A stretch of 64,000 bases of DNA, taken from NCBI GenBank assembly GCA_052115395.1, contig JBFRGO010000002.1, one strand, 5' to 3'. The notes under the pieces are model-generated. The model had not been told where the DNA came from and did not search any database. It saw nothing but the letters and a program-made list of their open reading frames with translations. Positions 23,993 through 33,400 of this stretch are shown here, piece after piece. This DNA is from Noviluteimonas sp052115395 (lineage in GTDB: Bacteria > Pseudomonadota > Gammaproteobacteria > Xanthomonadales > Xanthomonadaceae). Made by a program: the position numbers and the translations under genes. Within the stretch, counting starts at the first letter, position 1. Each line of letters begins with the position of its first letter.

Positions 23993-25495
23993 ATGAGTTC
24001 AGCGGCGACATCGGGCGCGAGCGCGCCCATTCCGGAATTCCGACAGGTCCTGGGGCATCCCAGGCCGTTGTGGATGTTGTTCATGACGGAGTTCTGGGAG
24101 CGCTTCGCGTTCTACGGCATCCGCTGGGCGCTGACGCTGTACATCGTGCAGGAGTTCTTCGCGGGCGCCGGCGAAGGCCAGGCACCGGCGAGCCGCATCT
24201 ACGGCGCGTACCTCGCGCTCGTGTACGCCGCGGCGATCTTCGGCGGCTACATCGCCGACCGCGTCATCGGTTACCAACGTTCGATCCTGCTCGGCGCGGT
24301 GGTGATGTCCGCCGGCCTGTTCATGATCGCCTATCCGGACCAGACGGTCTTCAAGATCGGCCTGGCCACGGTCATCGCGGGCAACGGCCTGTTCAAGCCG
24401 AACATCTCGACCATGGTCGGCGCCTTGTATTCGCAGGCCGACCAGCGCCGCGATTCGGGTTTCACCCTGTTCTACATGGGCATCAACCTGGGTGCGATGG
24501 TTGCGCCGCTGCTCACCGGCTGGATGGCCGAGCACATGTTCGGCGGCACGCCGACCTTGCCGACCTACAAGATCGTCTTCATCGTCTCCGGCATCGGCAT
24601 GCTGATCAGCCTGGTCTGGTTCTGGTTCGGCCGTCGCCAGCTCGGCAACATCGGTCGTCCCGCCGAAGGCTCGGGCGGCAAGCACAAGGTGCTGTACGTG
24701 CTGCTGTTCTGCCTGGCGTCGATCCCGGTGTACTACTTCCTGCTCGCCATCGATGCGGCGAAGCTGCAGGGCGTGCTGACGGTGCTGTTCCTGGGCCTGT
24801 GCGGCATGTTGCTCGTGGAAGGCATCCGCGACGGAAAGACCGCACGCGACCGCGCCATCGCGATGTTGATCATCTTCACCTTCAACATCCTGTTCTGGTG
24901 CTTCTTCGAACAGGCCGGCAGTTCGTTCAACTTCCTCGCCGAGAAAATCGTCAACCGCACCTTCGGCGGCTGGATCTTCCCGGTGGGCTGGTTCCAGTCG
25001 GTGAACTCGCTGGCGATCATCACGCTCGCGCCGGTCGTGGCATGGACGTGGATCAAGATGGGTCGCCACAACCCGTCCATCCCGCGCAAGTTCGGCATCG
25101 GCATCATCTTCAACGGCCTGGCGTTCCTGCTGTTGATGGCCGCGCTGTCGGGCATGGTCGACGCCGCCGGCAAGATCCCGTTCTGGACCTTGTTCATGGT
25201 CTACGTCATCCAGTCGGTGGGCGAGCTGTGCCTGTCGCCGATCGGTTTGTCGATGACCACCAAGCTCGCCCCGGTGCGCCTGGTCGGCTTCGGCATGGGT
25301 GGCTGGTTCCTCTCCACGGGCATCGGCAACAACCTGTCGGGCATCTTCGCCAGCCACGCGAGCGGCGAGACCGGCATGACGGTGGATTCGGCGTACGCCA
25401 GCTACACGCAGGGCTTCATCATCCTGATGGTGGGCGGCGTGTTGCTGTTCCTGGTCGCGCCGCTGATCCAGAAACTGATGCACGGCGTGAAGTAA
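23993..25495 (+). CDS. Proton-dependent oligopeptide transporter (POT/PTR family)
   Basis: 500 residues with 12-14 predicted membrane helices. The proton-coupling motif ExxERF is present in TEFWERFAFYGIRWAL (helix 1), followed by GGYIADRVIGYQRSI in helix 2-3 and the PTR signature region FTLFYMGINLGAMVAPLL in helix 5. It imports di- and tripeptides with protons across the inner membrane. It is a monocistronic gene with its own terminator. The M20 peptidase convergent to it may act on related peptides. Confidence 0.92.
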   Translation: MSSAATSGASAPIPEFRQVLGHPRPLWMLFMTEFWERFAFYGIRWALTLYIVQEFFAGAGEGQAPASRIYGAYLALVYAAAIFGGYIADRVIGYQRSILLGAVVMSAGLFMIAYPDQTVFKIGLATVIAGNGLFKPNISTMVGALYSQADQRRDSGFTLFYMGINLGAMVAPLLTGWMAEHMFGGTPTLPTYKIVFIVSGIGMLISLVWFWFGRRQLGNIGRPAEGSGGKHKVLYVLLFCLASIPVYYFLLAIDAAKLQGVLTVLFLGLCGMLLVEGIRDGKTARDRAIAMLIIFTFNILFWCFFEQAGSSFNFLAEKIVNRTFGGWIFPVGWFQSVNSLAIITLAPVVAWTWIKMGRHNPSIPRKFGIGIIFNGLAFLLLMAALSGMVDAAGKIPFWTLFMVYVIQSVGELCLSPIGLSMTTKLAPVRLVGFGMGGWFLSTGIGNNLSGIFASHASGETGMTVDSAYASYTQGFIILMVGGVLLFLVAPLIQKLMHGVK

Positions 25496-25515
25496 CCCAC
25501 GCTCTTCGCGAAACG

Positions 25516-25546
25516 AAAACGGCGGCCTTCCGGCCGCCGTTTTTTT
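25516..25546. terminator. Bidirectional terminator between POT transporter and M20 peptidase
   Basis: Stem CGGCGGCC/GGCCGCCG around TTCC, flanked by AAAA upstream and a run of seven T (25540-25546) downstream. On the minus strand TTTTCG follows the stem, so it also serves the peptidase gene. Confidence 0.92.
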
Positions 25547-25564
25547 ATGCGCGACGCTGCGGCT

Positions 25565-26953
25565 TCAGTGCTTGCCACCCAGGTCGGTCAACAACACGTG
25601 CCAGTAATCGAGCCCGTCGTAGAAGCCCTTCACCGGCACGCGCTCGTTCAGGCCATGCGCGAACCCGTCGCTGTCCTTCATGAACATCCCGCCGACGCCA
25701 TAGGTCGGAATGCCCGCCGAGCGGAAATACATCCCGTCGGTCGCGCCCGAGGATTGGTTCGGCACCACCTCGATCCCCGGATATAGCGTGTGCACCGCGC
25801 GCGTCACCGCTGCCATCACGTCGGGCCGCAGCGGCGAGGCGTCGGTGGCGATCGGTGAACCGATCGTCGTCACTTCGACGTTCTTGCCCACCAGGCCCTG
25901 CAAGGTCTTGCGCACATCGTCCACCGCCGTGCCCGGGAAGATGCGGCAGTTGATGTTCGCCGTCGCCGATTGGGGCAAGGCGTTGCGACCGTGTCCGCCG
26001 CGCAGCATCGTCGCCACGCACGTGGTCTTGATCCGCCCGACGCTGCCGGGGTCGGCTTCCAGCGTCGCGATCGCCTTCGCATCGTGCTGGTCCTTCGCGA
26101 AGGCGGCCATCGCTGCGCCGATCGGTCCGGGCGCCACCTTGCCTTCGGCGCGCAACTCCGCGACCGTCGTGTCGTTCCACATCACCGGGAACGCGTAGGC
26201 CTGTACCTGTTTGAGCGCATCGGCCAGTTCATAGATCGCGTTGCTCGGCATGGGCTTGGAGCTGTGCCCGCCCGGGTTGTGTGTGGTGAGTTCGAAGTCG
26301 GCGTAGGTCTTCTCCGCCGTCTGCACGCTGAAGGAGCGCGCGGTGCCGTCTTCTTCGAGCGTGCCACCGCCGCCGTCGGCGTTGAGCGCGTACTCGGCGT
26401 CGATCAGCGCGCGATGCGTGGTCGTCAGATCGCGCGTGGTCGCCATCTCGGTTTCCTCGTCGCCGGTGAAGACGATGATGAGATCGCGGGTCGGCACGAA
26501 GCCTTCTTTCTTCAGGCGCAGGAAGGTCGCGGTCAGGGTCGCGATGCCATCCTTCACGTCGCTGGTCCCGCGGCCGAAGAAGTAGCCGTTCTCCTCGACC
26601 AGCTTGAAGGGATCGCGCGTCCAGTCCTTCGGATCGGCAGCCACGACGTCCATGTGCGCCATCAGCAGGATGGGCTTTCCGCCGGTGCCGTCGCCGCGGT
26701 AGCGCACTACCAGCGATGCCGTTTCGCCGACGGGGAGCAGGTGGATGTCGGCATCGGGAAATCCGCCGTCGCGGAACTGCTTGGCCAGCCACGCGCCCAT
26801 CACGGGCACCTGGCCGTTGCCGGCGGCGGTGTTGTACGAAATCAGGGTCGAATAGATCTCCCGCGCGCGCGCCTGTTCGGGCGTGATGGCGGAAGCGGTG
26901 CAGGGCGCGGCGATCGCCAGGGCGAGCAGCGCGCTCAGCAAGGTGCGGGTCAT
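25565..26953 (-). CDS. Exported M20 family metallopeptidase
   Basis: 462 residues. Signal peptide 1-22 (ending TASA). Zinc ligands: MAHMDVVAADP (first His and the catalytic Asp), GRGTSDVKDG (bridging Asp), FTGDEETE (catalytic Glu and ligand), a dimerisation domain with HNPGGHSSKP, and the last ligand His near the C-terminus HGLNERVPV. Family members are carboxypeptidases or dipeptidases. ATG 26953 is preferred over TTG 26959 because an AAAGGA site is correctly spaced. Exported M20 enzymes with TonB systems are common in this family; it lies downstream of the receptor terminator, so is separately transcribed. Confidence 0.88.
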   Translation of the reverse strand: MTRTLLSALLALAIAAPCTASAITPEQARAREIYSTLISYNTAAGNGQVPVMGAWLAKQFRDGGFPDADIHLLPVGETASLVVRYRGDGTGGKPILLMAHMDVVAADPKDWTRDPFKLVEENGYFFGRGTSDVKDGIATLTATFLRLKKEGFVPTRDLIIVFTGDEETEMATTRDLTTTHRALIDAEYALNADGGGGTLEEDGTARSFSVQTAEKTYADFELTTHNPGGHSSKPMPSNAIYELADALKQVQAYAFPVMWNDTTVAELRAEGKVAPGPIGAAMAAFAKDQHDAKAIATLEADPGSVGRIKTTCVATMLRGGHGRNALPQSATANINCRIFPGTAVDDVRKTLQGLVGKNVEVTTIGSPIATDASPLRPDVMAAVTRAVHTLYPGIEVVPNQSSGATDGMYFRSAGIPTYGVGGMFMKDSDGFAHGLNERVPVKGFYDGLDYWHVLLTDLGGKH

Positions 26954-26975
26954 CGGCAATCCTTTTTGCGAGGTG

Positions 26976-27009
26976 AAAAAAAACCGGTGGCGGCGCGGGC
27001 CGCCACCGG
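26976..27009 (-). terminator. Terminator of the TonB-receptor operon
   Basis: On the minus strand an 11-bp perfect stem (CCGGTGGCGGC with its complement, loop of 4 nt) is followed by a run of eight T (A-run 26976-26983 on the plus strand), directly downstream of the receptor stop codon. Confidence 0.92.
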
Positions 27010-27023
27010 GTTGGGCGTGTGGC

Positions 27024-29501
27024 TCAGAACTCCTGCGAGAACCGGAAGCCGATGCTGCGCGGCACTCCGTGCACGGTGTAGGACTGGCCGCCGCACGTGT
27101 CGGTGGCGCATTGCGAGAAGCGGGTCTGCTCGGCGTGCTCGTCGAACGCGTTCTTCAGGAAGAAGTCGAGCGCCCAGTTGTTGCGCTTCACGCCGAAGGA
27201 GAAATCGACCTGCGTGTAGGCATCCAGTTCGCCGAACGCCGCGAGATCCTCGCGCGTCAACGCGGCCGCGCGACTTCCCACATGCACCAGCGAGCCCTGC
27301 ACGTAGGACTCCATGCTGCCGATGTCGAAGGCGTACCGCCCCGTGGCGTTGGCCTTGAAGCGCGGCGTCACCGGCAGGCGCGTGCCGACCGGCGCCTGCG
27401 GGCCGTCGACCACTTCGTCGTCGCCCGGGTCGAGCGGATCGTTCGGATTCACGGTGCCGGCCGGGCAACTGGTGACCGGATTGCCGGCCAGGTCGTTGAA
27501 GCCGCAGTACTCCTTCGTCAATTCCGCGTTGTAGAACGCAACACCACCATTGACACGGAAGTTGTAGGTCGCCGCCCAACTCAGGTCCATTTCCAGGCCG
27601 CGCACGCGTGCGTTGCCCGCGTTGCGGATGACCGTGAGGCCCGACCCGCTCGGCGGCAGGAACGAGTATTGGATGTCGTCCCAGTTTTCCTGGAACAGCG
27701 CGCCGTTGAAGGCGAGGCGATTGTCCTGCCACATCGTCTTCCAACCCAATTCCCAGTTGGTCAGGTAATCGGGCAGGTAGGGGCCGACGGTGCCGTTGCG
27801 GTTCAGGCCGCCGGGGCGGAAACCTTCGGACCACGTGCCGTAGACCAGCTTGTTCTCGTCGATGTGGTAGGTCAGGTTGGCGCGATAGATCGTGTCGCTC
27901 TTCTTGACGGTGCTGTCGATGTTCACGCACGGCGCACCGTGGTAGGGCATCGGGTTGAAGCACAGCGCTTCGCCGTAGTGGCTGCTGTAGCCGTCGCTGT
28001 AGCCGAAGAAGCCGCGCAGGCTGTTGTCGTAGCGGAAGTAGCGCGCGCCGACGGTGGCCGTCCACTTCGGATTGAAGTCGTACGACATTTCGCCGAACGC
28101 GGCCTGGTCCTCGTCCCGGCGCCCCTGTTCGGTGAGCCAGATCGTGTCGGGCCAGCCCGTCACTTCCAGGTCGGTGGCCAGGTCGCCGACGACCTTGTAT
28201 TGCTGCTGGATGTCGTGCGTCTGCTTCTGGAAGAACACGCCGGCGACGAAGCGGAAGGCCTCGTCGGACGGCGATGCGATGCGCAGTTCGTGGCTCTGCT
28301 TGGTGTACTTGTCGACGCCGATGATCACCTGCGCCGGATTGATGAGCGCGCCGCTATCGTCGTAGAAGTACGCGCCGGACCCATCGATGCTGTCGTACCA
28401 GAACGAGTAATCGCTGTAGTCGAACTCCGAGTCGATCTCGCGGCGCAGGTGCGAGTAGGCATAGGTGAGATCGAAGTTGCCGATCTTGCCTTCGACCGTC
28501 AGCGTCGCCGAGGTCCAGTCTTCCTGCGCGCTTTCCGGGTAGTACTTGTTGACGATGTAGTCGCCCAGATGGTCGTCGCCGGCGAAGTTGCCGTAGCTGT
28601 CGGTCTTCTGCGTCATCACCATCGGCGTGACCGACCAGTTCTCGTTGAAGTCGAACTTCAGCGCCGCGCGCGCGCCGCGGGTGAAGATGTCGTTGTAGTT
28701 GTCTTCGGCGACGGTGCCCACGTTGGTGATCGTGCCGTTGCCGCCCGAATCGGCGTCCCACGACGGGAAGGTGCGCGTGGCCGGCTTGTTGTCGACGTAG
28801 CCGGCGTCCTTCTTGTCCCAGGCCACGACGCGGACCGCGGCGTTCTTGCCCAGCGGCACGTTGACGAAGCCTTCGGCGACGAAACCGTTGTCGCCGCCGG
28901 TCAGCTGGTCCGCGCCGAACGCGTAGCCGGCGGAGAACGCTTCCTTGTCCGGCTTGCGCGTGATGATGCGCAGCGTGCCTGCCTGCGAACTGGCGCCGTA
29001 CAGCGTGCCCTGCGGGCCGGCGAGCGCTTCGACGTGGTCGATGTCGTACAGGTGGATGTCGAGCACGCCGCCGATGGTCGTCGTGGGCTGTTCGTCGAAA
29101 TACACGCCCACGCTGGGCTGCGGGCCGGAGTGGTTGCTGTTTTCGCCGCTGGCCACGCCGCGCATGTACGGCACCGAGCCGCCGCCTTCACCGGTATCGA
29201 AGGACAGCGCGGGCACGTAGGCCGCGTAGTCCTGGAAGTCCTTCAGGTCCAGCTCGTCGAGTTTCTCCTTGCCCAGCACCTGGATGCTGATCGGCACCTT
29301 CTGCACGTCCTCCGAGCGCTTCTGCGCGGTCACCGTGACGGTGTCGAGCACGGGCGTCTGCGTGGCGGCCTGCGCCGGCGGCGGTTGCGCCTCCTGCGCG
29401 AGGGCGGAGCCGAATGCGAGGTAGATGGCGGCGACCAAGGGCAAGCGCACGGGCTTGCGCGTCAATCGAGTGCGCGGCGATATCAGTCTTGAACGATGCA
29501 T
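27024..29501 (-). CDS. TonB-dependent outer-membrane receptor
   Basis: 825 residues. Signal peptide 1-36 (ending ALAQ), a TonB box DTVTVTAQKR near residue 52, a plug domain (about 60-190) and a beta-barrel ending in an aromatic residue (FRFSQEF). It takes up a large or scarce substrate using TonB energy. The plug reads VPISIQVLGKEKLDELDLKD and GPQGTLYGASSQAGTLRI, the class often seen in sphingomonads and xanthomonads and not specifically a siderophore receptor. A strong ribosome site (GGGAGGGGAG) precedes the ATG. It is the last gene of the operon that begins with pcaR. Confidence 0.92.
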   Translation of the reverse strand: MHRSRLISPRTRLTRKPVRLPLVAAIYLAFGSALAQEAQPPPAQAATQTPVLDTVTVTAQKRSEDVQKVPISIQVLGKEKLDELDLKDFQDYAAYVPALSFDTGEGGGSVPYMRGVASGENSNHSGPQPSVGVYFDEQPTTTIGGVLDIHLYDIDHVEALAGPQGTLYGASSQAGTLRIITRKPDKEAFSAGYAFGADQLTGGDNGFVAEGFVNVPLGKNAAVRVVAWDKKDAGYVDNKPATRTFPSWDADSGGNGTITNVGTVAEDNYNDIFTRGARAALKFDFNENWSVTPMVMTQKTDSYGNFAGDDHLGDYIVNKYYPESAQEDWTSATLTVEGKIGNFDLTYAYSHLRREIDSEFDYSDYSFWYDSIDGSGAYFYDDSGALINPAQVIIGVDKYTKQSHELRIASPSDEAFRFVAGVFFQKQTHDIQQQYKVVGDLATDLEVTGWPDTIWLTEQGRRDEDQAAFGEMSYDFNPKWTATVGARYFRYDNSLRGFFGYSDGYSSHYGEALCFNPMPYHGAPCVNIDSTVKKSDTIYRANLTYHIDENKLVYGTWSEGFRPGGLNRNGTVGPYLPDYLTNWELGWKTMWQDNRLAFNGALFQENWDDIQYSFLPPSGSGLTVIRNAGNARVRGLEMDLSWAATYNFRVNGGVAFYNAELTKEYCGFNDLAGNPVTSCPAGTVNPNDPLDPGDDEVVDGPQAPVGTRLPVTPRFKANATGRYAFDIGSMESYVQGSLVHVGSRAAALTREDLAAFGELDAYTQVDFSFGVKRNNWALDFFLKNAFDEHAEQTRFSQCATDTCGGQSYTVHGVPRSIGFRFSQEF

Positions 29502-29545
29502 CCAGCTCCCCTCCCAAGTAGTGGAATCGATCGATTGCGACAGCG

Positions 29546-31282
29546 TTACGTCGGATAAGCCTCGAGCACGGGGCCCAATGCCGCCTTGAGCGGATCGAGC
29601 CAGGGTTCGTAATGGCGCCATTGGTCGACACCATCGGTGTAGATCGGCCGGCGCACCTGTTCGGAACTGGCGGTGCGCACCGGGCGATCGTTTTCGTAAA
29701 AGCGCAGGCAACCGGCCTCGAAGGGCAGGCCGAGGTAATCGAGCAGGCGGCGCACTTCCCCTTCGGTGTCGGCGACCATGCGTTCGTAGAACACGCGATG
29801 GATGCGGCCGGGCAGCACCGTATCGAAGTGCGCCATCAGGTCGACGTAATCGCGGTAATACCGGCCGATGTCGTCGAGCCCGTAGCTGAAGTTCTGCCCG
29901 CGCGCGTAGTGCTGCTTGAAGTTGGAGAAGCAGCACGCCAGCGGATGGCGGCGCGCGTCGATGATCTTCGCGTTGGGCAGGGCCAGGTGGATCAGGCCGA
30001 TGTGCGCGAAGTTGTTCGGCATCTTGTCGATGAAGTGCGGCGCGCCGGACTTGCGGTGGATGCGCGTGCGTTCGAGGTAGTCCTGGCCCAGCTCGCGCAG
30101 GCGGGCCGGATCCAGCGCCGCCAGCGCCTCGTGGTACGGCTTGGATTGCGCGGCATCCACGCCACGGCGCAGCTCGCGCGTGATCGCGATGATCTCGGGC
30201 AACTCCATCGTCCCTTCGACGGCGGAGTGGCTGGAGAGGATCTGTTCGATCAGCGTGGAGCCCGCGCGCGGCATGCCGACGATGAAAATCGGGTCGTTCG
30301 CTTCGCTCCCGCTGCCTGCGCGCTCGTCGAAGAACGCGCGCGTGTACGTCCGCTTGATCAGGCGCGCGCGCGAGGTGTTGTCCGCGGGGCTGTAGTACGC
30401 CGTTTCGCGGCGGTGCCGGTTGCCGTTGGCGTAATGCGCAAAGGACTCGGCGTGCTCGCCCGCGTCTTCCAGCGCCTTGCCCAGCGCGAATTCGAGGTGG
30501 AAGCGGTGTTCGGCGGGAAGCGCGGTGTTTTCGAGCTGGCGGCGCATCGTCGCCAGGTCGTCCTGGCCGAAACGGAAGGTCTTGAGATTGGCCAGGCTCC
30601 ACCACGCTTCGCCGAAGGAGGGGTCGAGCGCGATGCATCGCCGGTATGCGGCGATGGCCTCCTCCTGTCGCCCTTCGGTTTTCAGTGCGTGCCCGTAGCT
30701 CATCCAGATCTTCGTCTGCGCCGGATACTGGCGCAGCAGGCGCGCATAGATGTCCAGCGCGCGCGCGTATTCGCCGATGCGGCACAGCACCACCGCATGC
30801 AGGTTGCGATAGCCGGGGTTGTGCGGATCCACGCGCAGCAGGCGTTCGATCTGCACCAATGCGTCGGCCGGCTTGTTGCCGCGGTTCAATACCAGCGCGT
30901 AATGCAGGCGCGCGGCGTGGAAGCTCGGTGCCAGTTCGAGCGCGCGCGCGAGCAGATGTTCTGATTCTTCCAGCCGGCCCAGGCGCGCGGCGAGTTCGGC
31001 GAACATGCGGATCGCGGCGACGTCGGTCGGTGCGCGTTGCAGGTGCGCGCGCAACTGCGTCTCGGCGTCGGGGATGCGGTTTTGCGCGAGCGCGGCACCG
31101 GCGCGCAGGAGCACGGGGTCCTTGCTCGCGTGGCGCACGTGTTCGACGTAGGCCGCGTCCGCGCCCGCCAGGTCCCCCGCCGCGAACAGCCGATCGCCCA
31201 GCGCCAGCCAACCACTCGGGTCCTGGGCCACGGTGCGCCGCAGCGCGGCGATCGATGGAAGCGAAGCGGAGTGAACGCTCAT
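29546..31282 (-). CDS. TPR-repeat sulfotransferase-family protein
   Basis: 578 residues. The N-terminal half (about 10-290) has seven or so TPR-like helix pairs; the C-terminal half is a sulfotransferase domain with the PAPS 5'-phosphosulfate loop IFIVGMPRAGSTLIEQILSSH (in pieces, about residue 330), and a downstream segment FIDKMPNNFAHIGLIHLALP. Such genes often sit next to TonB-dependent receptors in this family, but their substrate is not known. ATG 31282 overlaps the thiolase stop by 4 nt and the gene ends 44 bp before the receptor ATG. Confidence 0.85.
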   Translation of the reverse strand: MSVHSASLPSIAALRRTVAQDPSGWLALGDRLFAAGDLAGADAAYVEHVRHASKDPVLLRAGAALAQNRIPDAETQLRAHLQRAPTDVAAIRMFAELAARLGRLEESEHLLARALELAPSFHAARLHYALVLNRGNKPADALVQIERLLRVDPHNPGYRNLHAVVLCRIGEYARALDIYARLLRQYPAQTKIWMSYGHALKTEGRQEEAIAAYRRCIALDPSFGEAWWSLANLKTFRFGQDDLATMRRQLENTALPAEHRFHLEFALGKALEDAGEHAESFAHYANGNRHRRETAYYSPADNTSRARLIKRTYTRAFFDERAGSGSEANDPIFIVGMPRAGSTLIEQILSSHSAVEGTMELPEIIAITRELRRGVDAAQSKPYHEALAALDPARLRELGQDYLERTRIHRKSGAPHFIDKMPNNFAHIGLIHLALPNAKIIDARRHPLACCFSNFKQHYARGQNFSYGLDDIGRYYRDYVDLMAHFDTVLPGRIHRVFYERMVADTEGEVRRLLDYLGLPFEAGCLRFYENDRPVRTASSEQVRRPIYTDGVDQWRHYEPWLDPLKAALGPVLEAYPT

Positions 31283-32469
31283 GCGACGTGCTCCATGGCC
31301 AGGGCCACGCCCTGTCCGACGCCGACACACATTGCCACGAGGGCCCGCCCCCCGCGCATGTGCCGCAACTCCTGCATCGAGGTCAGGGCCAGGCGCGCGC
31401 CGCTGGCGCCGAGCGGATGGCCCAGCGCGATCGCGCCGCCGTTCGGATTCACGCGCGCCGCGTCGTCGGGCAGGCCCAGCGCACGCGTGCATGCGAGCAC
31501 CTGCGCGGCGAAGGCCTCGTTGATTTCCACGACCTGGAAGTCGTCCAGTCCATGGCGAAGGCGTTGCAGCAGGCGCTGGATCGCGGGCACGGGGCCCAGG
31601 CCCATCGTGCGTGGCGGCACGCCGGCGGCGGACATCCCGAGGATGCGCGCGCGTGGGGTGAGCCCATGGCGCGCGACCGCGTTGTCCGAAGCGAGCAGCA
31701 ACGCGCACGCGCCATCGTTGAGGCCGGAGGCATTGCCCGCCGTCACCGTGCCCTGCGCGCCGAGCAGCGGTGCGAGCGTGGCGAGTTTCTCGCGCGTGGT
31801 GTCGCTGCGCGGCTGTTCGTCGGCGACGCAGGTACCCACGGGCATCAATTCGTCGGCGAAGCGACCGGCCGTGATCGCCCGCGCGGCGCGCTGCTGCGAG
31901 CGCAACGCGAAGGCATCCTGGTCTTCGCGCGCGATGGCGTGTTCGCGCGCCAGGTGTTCGGCGGTCTGCGTCATCGAATCCACGCCGTGCGCCTGGCGCA
32001 TCGCCGGATTCACGAAGCGCCAGCCGAGCGTGGTGTCTTCGAGCGTCTGCTCGCGCGAGAACGGCGCATCGGCTTTCGACAGTACGTAGGGCGCGCGCGA
32101 CATGCCTTCGACGCCGCCGGCGAGCACGATGTCCGCCTCGCCCAGGGCGATCGCGCGCGCGGCCTGGCCCACGGCTTCCAGGCCGGAGGCGCAGAGTCGA
32201 TTGACCGTCACGCCGGGCACCGACACGGGCAGGCCCGCGAGCAGGGCGGCCATGCGCGCGACATTGCGGTTGTCTTCGCCGGCCTGGTTCGCGCAACCGA
32301 GGATGACTTCGTCGATCGCGGCGGGGTCGAGTCGCGGATTGCGCGCGATCAATTCGCGCAAGGGCAGCGCCGCGAGGTCGTCGGTGCGCACCATCGACAA
32401 GCCGCCGCGATGCCGGCCGAAAGGCGTCCGCACGCCGTCGCAGAGCCAGACGGCGCGCGCGGCGTTCAC
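31279..32469 (-). CDS. pcaF: 3-oxoadipyl-CoA / acetyl-CoA thiolase
   Basis: 396 residues from GTG 32469. Nucleophile Cys in TVNRLCASGLEAV (about residue 90), active-site His in NPNGGAIALGHPLGASGARL (in pieces, about 350) and Cys in VAMCVGVGQGVAL near the C-terminus. It cleaves 3-oxoadipyl-CoA with CoA to succinyl-CoA plus acetyl-CoA, the last step of the beta-ketoadipate pathway. The IclR stop overlaps its start (GTGA). The neighbouring regulator and the CatI/CatJ genes across the divergent region support this assignment over general acetoacetyl-CoA thiolase. Confidence 0.88.
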   Translation of the reverse strand: MNAARAVWLCDGVRTPFGRHRGGLSMVRTDDLAALPLRELIARNPRLDPAAIDEVILGCANQAGEDNRNVARMAALLAGLPVSVPGVTVNRLCASGLEAVGQAARAIALGEADIVLAGGVEGMSRAPYVLSKADAPFSREQTLEDTTLGWRFVNPAMRQAHGVDSMTQTAEHLAREHAIAREDQDAFALRSQQRAARAITAGRFADELMPVGTCVADEQPRSDTTREKLATLAPLLGAQGTVTAGNASGLNDGACALLLASDNAVARHGLTPRARILGMSAAGVPPRTMGLGPVPAIQRLLQRLRHGLDDFQVVEINEAFAAQVLACTRALGLPDDAARVNPNGGAIALGHPLGASGARLALTSMQELRHMRGGRALVAMCVGVGQGVALAMEHVA

Positions 32470-33281
32470 GCAGCCACCGCCGGCAACCGATGCGATGGCG
32501 CGCACCCTTCGATCGCCGCCGCCGTGAGTTTCAGGTGCGGCAGGATCTCGCGCGTGGCTTCGCGTTCGACATCGGGGTGGTAGGGCATGCTGACATTGAT
32601 CGCCGCCGCGACGCGGCCTTCGCCATTCCGCACCGGGACCGCGAGCGAACACAGGCCGAGTTCGAGTTCCTGTTCGACCCACGAATGCCCTTGCCGGCGC
32701 ACGTCTTCGACGATGCGGCGCAGGCGGCGCAGGTCGGTCACGGTGTGCGCGGTGAGCTTGGCCGGCGTGCAATGCGCCAGCCAGGCGTCGAGCGCGGCGT
32801 CGTCCAGGCCCGACAGCAGCACGCGCCCCATCGATGCTGAGAACGCCGGCAGGCGTGCGCCGACGCCGAGCGTCACGCTCATGATCCGTCGGCCGGGCAC
32901 GCGTGCGACGTAGACGATCGACTGCCCGTCCAGCACCGCCATCGAGCTGCTCTGGTTCACCGCGCGCGCGAGTTCTTCGAGCAGGGGCTGCGCCAGATCG
33001 GTGAGGTTGAGCGAGCCCAGGTAGCCGAAGCCCAGTTCGAGCACGCTCGGGCTGAGCACGTATTCGCGCCCGCTCAGGCGGACGTAGCCGAGGTGTTCGA
33101 GCGTCATGATCAGGCGCCGCGCGGCGGCGCGGGAGGTGCCGGCGCGGTGCGCGATCTCCGCCAGGCTCAGTCGCGTGTGCTCGGCGTCGAAGGCCCGCAA
33201 CACCGCCAGTCCGCGCGCGAGCGACTGGACGTAGTCGCGACTGTCGTCGAACGCCGGTTGGCTGCGTGCTGACTTCGCCAT
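32466..33281 (-). CDS. pcaR: IclR-family transcriptional regulator, PcaR-like
   Basis: 271 residues. Winged helix 15-75 (YVQSLARGLAVLRAFDAEH, SLAEIAHRAGTSRAAARRLIMTLEHLGYV in pieces) and an IclR effector domain at about 95-260 (LVE-type segments with VPGRRIMSVTLGVGARLPAFSASMGRVLLSG in pieces and SWVEQELELGLCSLAVPV). PcaR of pseudomonads activates the beta-ketoadipate genes with beta-ketoadipate as inducer. Here it is divergent from the aminotransferase-catIJ arm with two 15-bp palindromes between. It probably controls both arms. Confidence 0.85.
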   Translation of the reverse strand: MAKSARSQPAFDDSRDYVQSLARGLAVLRAFDAEHTRLSLAEIAHRAGTSRAAARRLIMTLEHLGYVRLSGREYVLSPSVLELGFGYLGSLNLTDLAQPLLEELARAVNQSSSMAVLDGQSIVYVARVPGRRIMSVTLGVGARLPAFSASMGRVLLSGLDDAALDAWLAHCTPAKLTAHTVTDLRRLRRIVEDVRRQGHSWVEQELELGLCSLAVPVRNGEGRVAAAINVSMPYHPDVEREATREILPHLKLTAAAIEGCAPSHRLPAVAA

Positions 33282-33339
33282 GCTTGCCCGAACCCTCGAT
33301 GAGGCGGATTGACGACGAGGGTAAGTGCTTCATAGAGTG

Positions 33340-33374
33340 GTGCGCAATACGCACAGAGCGTGCGCATAGCGCAC
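33340..33374. promoter_or_regulatory. Two tandem 15-bp palindromes, candidate IclR/PcaR operators
   Basis: GTGCGCAATACGCAC (33340-33354) and GTGCGCATAGCGCAC (33360-33374) lie 20 bp apart centre to centre, two turns of the helix, in the 119-bp gap between pcaR and the divergent aminotransferase. Paired 15-bp inverted repeats are typical of IclR-family operators. Confidence 0.75.
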
Positions 33375-33400
33375 AAATCCTGACATGCGAGGCTGTCGCG

